A DNA stretch of 64,000 bases from Dastarcus helophoroides (taxonomy: Eukaryota; Arthropoda; Insecta; Coleoptera; Bothrideridae), in assembly GCA_028583605.1 (NCBI GenBank), contig CM053329.1, positions 7,564,001 to 7,628,000 on the forward strand. The letters run 5' to 3'. Each line of letters begins with the position of its first letter. Position 1 is the first letter of the stretch. This document shows positions 60,001-64,000 of this stretch, piece after piece. Under the pieces are notes generated by a model, which saw only the letters and a program-made list of their open reading frames with translations, was not told where the DNA came from and made no database searches. The translations under genes were made by a program, and so were the position numbers.

Positions 60001-61121
60001 ATTGTCGTTGTTTATGAGCGACTCGTACAAATTCCTAGCTTCCAGCCATTGTTTGTTGGACTCGCAAATGAGTGCTTGCTTTACCGATTCCTGACAGTTC
60101 ATTTTGTTCAAAAAAATCGATTTCACTACATCCCATTCATTCATCTCTTTGTATAATCTGAAATTTTAAATAAGGTCTTGAGTCATAAAAGAATACATGC
60201 AACAAAAACTAGGCTGTGTACGATGTAAATAAAACCAGTAGGTCACTAATGAGGTAACTTTCTTGTATTATGGGTTGCACAATACAATACGTTAAATACA
60301 AGCGCCCACGGCTTGACATGCATTTAGGTATGTTAAACTTAACAAATAATGTCAATTAAATACCATACTGATGAAGAAAGGCCGGTCTGTGGCTCTTGGT
60401 TGTAAATATTTTCAACTGACTGTAGCGCGACTATTTCATTAGAGAACATTTAATTGGTGTTATTTGTTAAATTTAACATACCTAAAGGTATGTCAAGCCA
60501 GGGCGCTTGTATTCTACGCAACCTATAAATACAATACCTTATCACTTTAGTGACTTTAGTTACATCGTACATAAACAGAGAATACATTTTTCAAATTTCC
60601 TTTTTCATACTTAGCAAAAACGACTATTTCGTTCAGAGTATTTTTATTATTATATATTTTTATTATATTTTAACATGCATTTAACTGGCAACAAAACTTT
60701 AAGCTAAAATAAATACACATTGGTCGTTGATTATATTCTGAATATACTTTACTTACTCAGCTAGCTTGACCCAGTAGGAAACTTCAGTGCCATCGCCAAA
60801 TTCGTTCTTTTTCTTGCAAGCAGGTGGAAGATCGTTGTAGGTAATGAGATATTCTTCCAGCAACAAAGTTCCCGTTGAAATTAGACCGCTAGCTAAGCAA
60901 ACACTTGAAATTAATGAAGGCTCTAGGATAATATGCTTCTTTCCTTTTAATATTATATCAAACAGAGTTCTGAAGAAGTTCGTGTTGAACTGAGTTGATT
61001 TCTTGAATATATTTTTTATCGCCAGGGAGATCGAAGTAAGAAATGCCTCCTTGTCCTCAATCGTCGATAATACTTTTTCAAATATTTCAGTACACAATAT
61101 TTTAGAAATTTCTGGATCACA
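38326..61121 (-). CDS. PRKDC: DNA-dependent protein kinase catalytic subunit, C-terminal part (eight exons)
   Basis: Exons in transcript order: 61121-60757, 60157-59103, 52877-52408, 52356-52145, 52097-51823, 51771-51335, 44381-44113 and 39034-38326 (3,792 nt, 1,263 aa plus stop). All join in phase with GT-AG introns. The encoded part covers the FAT region, the PI3K-like kinase domain (LEIPGQY, PFLIKFGEDLRQDQR, LGVGDRHLGNLMV catalytic loop, GIDFGHAFG activation loop) and FATC ending GWAPWI. The order and spacing match DNA-PKcs rather than ATM, ATR or TOR, notably CSPW/CPWLS before LEIPGQY and LGRxxxGWxPW at the end. DNA-PKcs joins Ku at broken DNA ends in non-homologous end joining. The kinase residues appear intact. 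The first ~2,700 codons expected for the family lie beyond the window. Introns are either 47-51 bp or 0.6-7 kb and full of transposons. Confidence 0.97.
41642..42060 (+). repeat. Hammerhead-bearing dispersed repeat, copy 2, with a locally inverted end
   Basis: 41715-42060 is collinear with copy 1 (about 155-485). The first 70 bp (41645-41713) match copy 1's 82-147 in reverse complement: ACCTATTGGTCCATAGAG against CTCTATGGACCAATAGGT. A 37-bp segment around GTTGGTAGTTCAG is tandemly duplicated near 41942-42000. It is antisense to PRKDC. Confidence 0.75.
41771..41850 (+). ncRNA. Type I hammerhead ribozyme variant (HHR-C)
   Basis: Core CTGACGA (41793-41799), stem II GATC-TAAGAA-GATC, inner stem I ACCAAA/TTTGGT and outer stem I GTTGG/CCAAAC are intact. 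A15.1 is G and U16.1 is C, so stem III stays paired as GCC/GGC, but the NUH rule at the cleavage site is broken. Cleavage, if any, would fall after 41823. Confidence 0.7.
42484..43690 (+). pseudogene. mariner transposase relic (copy 3), nearly full length
   Basis: The 5' terminal sequence GGTGGTCGAAAAAGTTTCCG is at about 42492. Frames then read AVKFWATEFKRGRTSLGDNE, RRIKVRKIAEAMNISDERI, RKLSARWVPHLVTLDQKHV, then NETWIHHHTPE, SPNNAPSHTSAVTKAKIHEL, LDHPPYSPHLAPSNFFLF and the C-terminal YYLDELKRYEHRWEKCVDL. The three catalytic Asp positions read Asn (DETW), Asn (DNAPSH) and Asn (APSDFF), so it is dead. Several frameshifts are present. No matching 3' inverted repeat was seen. It sits antisense in a PRKDC intron. 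Confidence 0.88.
44113..44381 (-). CDS. PRKDC: PRKDC exon: kinase-domain middle
   Basis: Acceptor CTCATAG before 44381, donor GTAAGG after 44113. VCPLTSSLGMIEWVEDTVTL is the DNA-PKcs stretch following the kinase N-lobe; the exon ends EWDVF with two bases of a split Arg codon. Confidence 0.95.
44382..46349. other. PRKDC intron: AT-rich quasi-repeats and small repeat
   Basis: GAAATTTCGAGAAAAAAGTC-like units dominate 44590-45250. 46203-46345 is the inverted relative of the repeat at 33180-33340. Short non-repetitive GC-richer strings occur at 44480-44570 and 44955-45040 without recognisable identity. Confidence 0.45.
45779..46015 (+). other. Unrecognised short ORF with presequence-like start
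   Basis: The first ~25 codons (FHNLRNVLSLGKFVRR, then Thr/Ser-rich) look like a mitochondrial targeting sequence and are less AT-biased than the surroundings. The rest loses this character after HGGLGNLITDGWHYFK. It could be a fragment of a retro-copied mitochondrial protein mRNA or chance. Antisense in a PRKDC intron. Confidence 0.2.
46350..49545 (+). pseudogene. Non-LTR retrotransposon (Jockey/CR1-like), longer copy 2
   Basis: Order on +: a GC-richer leader (46390-46640), APE-type endonuclease relic with VVFLGDFNVHNIPCL (47090) and QPNLLDFSL (47245), linker KPWFSKKCARAASCKNRAY (47559), RT start ASGLDTIPAIVLKKYAPEL (48009), ALDISKAFDAVW-like sequence (48375), PQGSLLPSTLF (48545), YSYADDSSPMSS (48625) and the family C-terminus to about 49518. 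At least five frameshifts interrupt it. The 3' end (AAGGCATAATAGGGTTA...) matches copy 1 at 16440. It is antisense in the 6,953-bp PRKDC intron. Confidence 0.9.
48543..49247 (+). CDS. LINE reverse transcriptase fragment (longest open piece of copy 2)
   Basis: 234 codons beginning within PQGS of RT block 4 and containing YADD (residues about 29-32), NRDLEIILEWGKKSLVNFSA, LGFLFRAKKYFTSHQ and RPTLEYCSHVWSSAPKQ. It parallels the copy at 15480-16200 almost residue for residue and stops early through a frameshift near 49210. Confidence 0.85.
   Translation: MPQGSLLPSTLFLLHINDLLASTSNPIYSYADDSSPMSSSFSDKPLSAATSVRLREQQIQMINRDLEIILEWGKKSLVNFSASKSQTAVFSKNTSRDNATNILMDGKILPTGSNLSILGANASTNFSWDDHVSTIAKSASQKLGFLFRAKKYFTSHQLLTLYKAQVRPTLEYCSHVWSSAPKQTLALLDSIQRKAIRLINGESLTDYLETLEHRRMVGNLSLFSTTFMEDAHRI
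49546..51334. other. PRKDC intron: AT-rich DNA and inverted tRNA-related repeat
   Basis: Besides the repeat at 50083-50560, this stretch is AT-rich with no coding content. Confidence 0.45.
50083..50560 (-). repeat. Dispersed repeat with tRNA-like head, copy 2
   Basis: The reverse complement aligns along its length with 3435-3935. The A-box-like TAGCTTAGCTGA (50140-50129, minus) is kept, while the B-box side is lost, so Pol III transcription is unlikely. Confidence 0.6.
51335..51771 (-). CDS. PRKDC: PRKDC exon: kinase N-lobe
   Basis: VVDKIRDIMAKVKLDFDEL, CPWLSSFSAQQFGLDLEIPG, HVMVMSSIRRPIKIEIIGND, PFLIKFGEDLRQDQRIQQLF (ATP-contacting Lys in LIK). Donor GTAAGA after 51335, acceptor TTATTGCAG before 51771. 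A GTG-initiated frame here is not a real start. Confidence 0.97.
51823..52097 (-). CDS. PRKDC: PRKDC exon: between FAT and kinase
   Basis: LDSLLYNEKLDIFLKALANV, then ETILNYILKDLFNG and MYKKMCTKDFKKDIATL. Donor GTGTGT (chosen by phase, the sequence offers three GT in a row) and acceptor AATTTTAG. Confidence 0.9.
52145..52356 (-). CDS. PRKDC: PRKDC exon: end of FAT region
   Basis: IPTWMFLFWIPQLLTCVDSD and ARTYPQAIMYAYKMSKDSYN correspond to the strongly conserved VPTWLFLLWISQL...NYPQAIVYPF segment. Flanked by introns of 51 and 47 bp. Confidence 0.95.
52408..52877 (-). CDS. PRKDC: PRKDC exon: FAT region
   Basis: TLETNDTKLFLSAQLLKFNI to GSAYKDMFIKE; helical-repeat sequence. Acceptor AATTTTTAG before 52877 and donor GTAAAA after 52408. 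The open frame continues upstream only into intron. Confidence 0.92.
52878..53400. other. PRKDC intron, AT-rich, nothing recognised
   Basis: The start of the 6.2-kb intron on the right of the 52408-52877 exon. No repeat or coding signal was recognised. Confidence 0.4.
53401..54235. repeat. GC-richer insertion with internal repeats, unclassified
   Basis: Much richer in G+C than all surroundings. GTAAGGCTCGT occurs at 53475 and 53586, TTTCACA(T/C) followed by GGGA/GGAG occurs twice, and complementary pieces recur toward 54110-54200 (CCCCATGTGAAA; CTCTCCATGAGA). Long frames on both strands are by-products of composition. No transposase or host domain was recognised. Possibly a nonautonomous DNA transposon. 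Confidence 0.4.
54236..56380. other. PRKDC intron: T-rich quasi-repetitive DNA
   Basis: + strand TTTTCAAAATTTTGACTTT-like units throughout; the mirror composition appears on the coding strand of PRKDC. A transposon-end-like ACAGGGTGAGTCACTAAGCG sits at 55497. No genes. Confidence 0.5.
56385..57590 (+). pseudogene. mariner transposase relic (copy 4)
   Basis: A possible end sequence, CACCCAAAAAAAACCGGACT, is at 56395. Interrupted frames read KFCFL, AYQMLQKASKENAVCRTIF (56640), NIEKIRQKINEDHRFTIDEI (56775), RILTEDLQMRR, FGGIVYQEFIPPAKLL (57135), a CLAPDAHLTSELLFDLF-like remnant of the DNAPAHT block (57280) and a PDPRATSSCP remnant of PDLAPCDFFLFP. Heavily decayed. It is a different mariner lineage from the copies at 29.8 and 42.5 kb. 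Confidence 0.75.
57591..58716. other. PRKDC intron: AT-rich quasi-repeats
   Basis: AAATTTCGA-style low-complexity DNA, nothing recognised. Confidence 0.45.
58717..59040 (-). other. Unexplained 107-codon open frame in a PRKDC intron
   Basis: Reads on the coding strand of PRKDC just downstream of the exon ending at 59103, starting MNIHFKKGLFKGRVASFIAN and ending NSNRIKCQYI. It is noticeably less AT-biased than the flanks (SCDNLLLTRLFVQLRYFTRL). It is not part of the DNA-PKcs frame. It might be a transposon fragment, an alternative 3' exon, or an antisense relic; no domain was recognised. Confidence 0.25.
59103..60157 (-). CDS. PRKDC: PRKDC exon: FAT region, large
   Basis: LYKEMNEWDVVKSIFLNKMN corresponds to the LYRSIGEYDVLRGIF stretch of the family. 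About 351 codons of alpha-helical FAT repeats follow, for example RNLYESLINND, LGEWKHLPSAIEHVV and DRFIWLHEHLNPMNANHLTG. Acceptor AAATTTCAG before 60157; donor GTAAAT after 59103. Confidence 0.95.
60234..60556. mobile_element. Foldback MITE in a PRKDC intron
   Basis: The left arm (60234-60362) and right arm (60448-60556) are imperfect reverse complements over more than 100 bp: AATACAAGCGCCC against GGGCGCTTGTATT, CTTGACATGC...AGGTATGTTAAA against TTTAACATACCTAAAGG. The short unique centre contains no ORF. It occupies more than half of the 599-bp intron. Confidence 0.8.
60757..61121 (-). CDS. PRKDC: PRKDC exon: start of FAT region (5'-most exon in window)
   Basis: Acceptor ATTCTTTTTCAG before 61121; frame begins CDPEISKILCTEIFEKVLST and ends VSYWVKLAE with a split Glu codon. 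Donor GTAAGT after 60757. The open frame extends upstream into intron, where a Met is not a true start. Confidence 0.9.
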
Positions 61122-61346
61122 CTGAAAAAGAATGTTGTTGGAAAAAATATTTTCTAATACTTTAAACGAGAAGACTGTTAGCAAAATTACCATGACATAT
61201 GTAGAACAATATTTCATTTTACCCAACCACAGGTATATTAATCAATTAGAAAGGTTTTCGTTTATTGCTGCAATTTTCAGATGACACAATAAAGTTTCAG
61301 CTTCGTCATTTATCACAGTAAAAAACGCAGACGATTTAGTAATAAC

Positions 61347-61703
61347 TTAACCCATTAACGCCGACGTAGAAATTCGTGAAACAAATATTATAAATCCAAG
61401 GTAAATTTGTTTAATGTACATATGGCTTATATTCACATACATATTGAAAAAAGATAATAAATTTTTGAAAAACGCCTTGTCTTCAAATGAGGACGTTAGG
61501 CGGAAATGTGGTAAACTTTGAAACATCTTTCATCATAAGTGAAAATGTAAATCACCAAAATATTCTAGACGAAGTAAGGCTAGATATCGGTTCACTTGTT
61601 TATATAGACATAGACAAAGTCATAACAGAAAAAAATTAAAAAAATTCATAAGTTTGTATTTTCATCCGTCCTTAAATGGGGATAGCCGGCGCTAATGGAT
61701 TAA
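61347..61703. mobile_element. piggyBac-like MITE with TTAA target duplication
   Basis: TTAA at 61347-61350 is followed by CCCATTAACGCCGACG. The other end reads CCGGCGCTAATGGA followed by TTAA at 61700-61703. The termini are thus CCCATTAACGCCG and TCCATTAGCGCCGG read inward, as in piggyBac-type elements. At about 350 bp with no ORF it is nonautonomous. Confidence 0.85.
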
Positions 61704-61926
61704 TAACATAAGACTGCAAAGTATATATTTTTTCAAAAATTATTTGTTAAACATCTCGAAAAGCTAATTTCGGACACGAATTTATTTTTATTATAATTTT
61801 TTTGTTCACAGGGTGTATCCTTGGTGTAATCTTCCATTCCAGTATCAGAGTACAGAGGATATGGTAAGTATTTTAGTATGTTATTTTTGAGACGGCGCGG
61901 TGCTTTTGGTTTCTTCCAGATAATTT

Positions 61927-62096
61927 TACACGTTTTCTTCATTTAATACTTTTCTTACAGTAGCACATGTTTCTAACAGGACAATTTTCTGCATTTCTAT
62001 ATAGATATTAAAGTTTATGCCAAGTTCTTTTAAATTTCTAATAAGTAAATAGGATATTTCGCCCGTAGCGCCAATAATTAGGGACAGTATGATAAC
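61927..62096 (-). pseudogene. LINE pol C-terminus, distal piece (split by hAT insertion)
   Basis: The minus strand reads VIILSLIIGATGEISYLLIR and IYIEMQKIVLLETCATVRKV, ending at a stop at 61929-61927. This is the C-terminal end of a non-LTR retrotransposon pol whose upstream piece is at 63817-64000. Confidence 0.75.
62089..62096. repeat. hAT target-site duplication, left copy
   Basis: ATGATAAC, matching ATGATAAA at 63817-63824 in seven of eight positions. Confidence 0.85.
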
Positions 62097-63816
62097 TAAA
62101 GGCCGGAAGTTTAAGCACTAAAAATGTTTAAAATAAGCGCTTATATTAGCACTAAAAAATAGGCATTTTAAGGACTAAAAACAATATTCTAAGCATTTAT
62201 TTCCAAATAATATATCTACATATATACATTTTTCCAACATTACTCCTCATCAACATTATTATCATTTATATTACAAGTGATTACTAAATATCGCTTTAGG
62301 TTTTCTAAGCTAAAAATGTTTCGTCTGTTCGAAATAACATATTTCAATTTAGAAAATGTTCTTAACTCTACAAATATAATAGCTGCATACTTAAAACATA
62401 CAATTTTGTCCACTAGTAATTCGACATTAGCTTTATTCCCACAAAGAATTCCTGAAATATTTTTTAAAGTTTGGTATTCAGTATTCGGCATCCAGTAACT
62501 GTTGCAATTTTTGAAAATACTTATTTCCTTTATCTCCAGTAATTCCAGAATTTTTTTAATTATATCTTCAACCACTTTAATTGAAGCTGTTAGTAATTCA
62601 CCTCGTTTTTCAAAAGCTCTTATTCAGACACACAAATCTGAGTAGTTAGAAGCAATAAAACTGAGAGCATTCTTAACACTTTGTTGCTGAAGAAGTTCTT
62701 TAACGATTGCTATCGTCGAGGTTGTCCACAATTTGCCTAAATGTGGTAAAATTCTCAGAATAATATACAACAGCTGAAATCTATATACCCCATCTTGCTA
62801 ATATTGGTTGTGGAGGCAAAAGTAGATCAGGAGCCATTTCTTTAAACACTTGAATTCTCGAAGGTGCTTTTAAGAAAATTTTCTTACCATTTGAAATTAG
62901 CTTGTCTACATCAAGGAATGTTCGACAAATTTCTTCGGCGACTTTGTGTAAGGCATGGGCTAAGCAGGTCAAATGCATCATTTTCAGAAAAATCACTCAA
63001 GTTTTTTGCCCCCTTTTTCATGTAAGAAGCCGCATCAGATATGAATAAAAGTACGCGTACCCAAATGTTACTGTTGCCAATGCCTTGACGTATTTGAACT
63101 AATTTTCCTTGGTAGGTAGAAGGGAAGCTTTTATTTAGTGTATTTCTCAAATAAATCTCTTATTGATTTATGTTAAACTTTCCATAAAAATATACCAGCT
63201 TCAACAAACGCAGTACATACATCCATGGAAAACAGACTAATGGTTATTTATCTCCATAAACGGTTGTAGAAGGCCTTGTTTTTTAGAATTTTTCTTTTTA
63301 ATTGCAACCTCATGAACGTTTTTTCTCCATTAAGACTTTTTTCACACAAAAGCACTTCACCATTGTTTGACAGAATGTCTTTTCTGAATTAGTGAACGAA
63401 TTTTTGTAATTTGTATTTCAATGAAAATACAACTTTAGGCATTTTTTCTGAAATTAGGTACGAAGGAATTTCCAAGGAAAACGAACGTGAAGTTACATTC
63501 ACAACATAGTAAGCAGAAAATAAGAATGATAAAATAAATACATCTCAAGAATTTAAACATACCTGTAATTGCACCCCTACTGAGATATATTGCATTGTAT
63601 TGAGCGAGGGTTAATGAGTAGAAGAAATTTTTTTAATTTTAATAAACATTCAGAAGCAAATATAATTAGAATGCAATAAAGATATGAAATCGTGAAAAAA
63701 ACCATTATTATGTTTTTATAAGCAAATATTTTCTACTATAAGCTTTTTAAGCAGAAAGCTCTCAAAATTAGCAAAAATAAGCATTTTAAGCATATTGCTT
63801 AAACTTCCGGGCTTTA
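62097..63816 (-). mobile_element. hAT transposon with terminal inverted repeats and 8-bp TSD
   Basis: The ends are TAAAGG or TAAAGC followed by CCGGAAGTTTAAGCA (reverse-complemented at the right end), flanked by the 8-bp duplication characteristic of hAT. The 1.72-kb body holds a minus-strand transposase relic. It interrupts the C-terminal coding region of a LINE between ERF and VIILSL. Confidence 0.9.
62240..63150 (-). pseudogene. hAT-superfamily transposase relic
   Basis: Minus frames: RQGIGNSNIWVRVLLFISDA (an Asp-containing strand with ISDAASYMKKG), a frameshift, then MMHLTCLAHALHKVAEEICR, DVDKLISNGKKIFLKAPSRI and DLLLPPQPILARWGI, followed after a gap by a less conserved C-terminal part (62575-62240). 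The HVTCLAHALHRVAE and PxRWGTW blocks typify a widespread insect hAT family. It is broken into at least three pieces and lacks a recognisable N-terminal zinc finger. Confidence 0.75.
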
Positions 63817-63824
63817 ATGATAAA
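63817..63824. repeat. hAT target-site duplication, right copy
   Basis: ATGATAAA, partner of 62089-62096. Confidence 0.85.
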
Positions 63825-64000
63825 TCTCTCTTGATCCCACATTTCTTTTATTTCTCTTGGTAATGGTAGGTACTTGTTTATCTTGTCTGTATATTTTCTT
63901 TGGATATTATTAGACATCGGTACCGAAAAGTCCACTAGATATGTTCTTCTTGTTTTTTTTACTGTGAGTACTAAGTCTGGCCTATTGTTATGTATTGTAA
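63817..64000 (-). pseudogene. LINE pol C-terminus, proximal piece
   Basis: The minus strand reads IHNNRPDLVLTVKKTRRTYL, VDFSVPMSNNIQRKYTDKIN and REIKEMWDQERFI, the RPDLVL...DFxVP...E(I)KxxW block near the end of LINE pol proteins, continuing beyond the right edge. It joins in frame with 62096-61927 across the hAT. Confidence 0.75.

Noticed and set aside
60375..60405. Sixth hammerhead: ACTGATGAAG with CCGGTC nearby
   Set aside because: CUGAUGA is present but no stem II can form before GAAA and there is no matching stem I.
61122..61226. Signal-peptide-like N-terminus MGKMKYCSTYVMVILLTVFS for the 60757 frame
   Set aside because: This stretch is intron: a strong TTCTTTTTCAG acceptor sits at 61122 and the family sequence starts after it.
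1..64000. CRISPR arrays, rRNA genes, prokaryotic operons
   Set aside because: None of the required repeat-spacer or gene organisation is present; the window is spliced eukaryotic DNA.

Overview
This window is AT-rich nuclear DNA from an animal, almost certainly an insect. The evidence is spliced genes with GT-AG introns, several of only 47-54 bp, and a dense load of arthropod-type transposable elements: mariner, hAT, a piggyBac-like MITE, Tigger/pogo, BEL/Pao, Ty3/gypsy, several LINE lineages and Penelope-like GIY-YIG fragments. The order cannot be fixed from sequence. A beetle or other large-genome insect is plausible but unproven.

Four host genes can be reconstructed exon by exon. (1) A CAP/SCP/antigen-5 family secreted protein on + (4837-8917, six exons, complete). 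(2) A second CAP paralogue on - (28436-16739, five of six exons found), facing the first, with nearly identical exon sizes and introns full of transposons. (3) FRA10AC1 on + (33680-34520, three exons), including a 54-nt in-frame intron. (4) The C-terminal 1,263 codons of DNA-PKcs (PRKDC) on - (61121-38326, eight exons: FAT region, PI3K-like kinase domain, FATC). Its 5' part lies beyond the right edge. All exon joins in these genes were checked for phase and are consistent.

Layout: 0-4.8 kb, repeats (a hammerhead-ribozyme repeat with a partial tandem copy, a 2.2-kb inverted repeat, a tRNA-related repeat). 4.8-8.9 kb, CAP gene 1. 9.4-16.5 kb, stacked transposon relics (LINE endonuclease, BEL/Pao, Tigger, gypsy LTR plus an inverted RT piece, Penelope-like, LINE RT). 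16.7-28.4 kb, CAP gene 2 with mariner, Penelope-like, ribozyme and R4/Dong-like LINE insertions. 29-33 kb, mariner, LINE and other transposase relics. 33.7-34.5 kb, FRA10AC1. 35-38 kb, A/T-rich quasi-repetitive DNA and a 21-bp minisatellite. 38.3-61.1 kb, PRKDC with mariner, LINE and MITE insertions in its long introns. 61.3-64 kb, a piggyBac-like MITE and a hAT element nested in a LINE with an 8-bp target duplication.

The most striking signal is a set of five type I hammerhead-ribozyme sequences. One (minus strand, 23733-23687) has every core base and complete stems, with a palindromic stem III of the kind that works as a dimer. The other four belong to one dispersed repeat family, one of whose members is a partial head-to-tail dimer with a 381-bp period. 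That is a retrozyme / Penelope-pLTR type of organisation. Two of the ribozymes lie in introns of CAP gene 2 in sense orientation.
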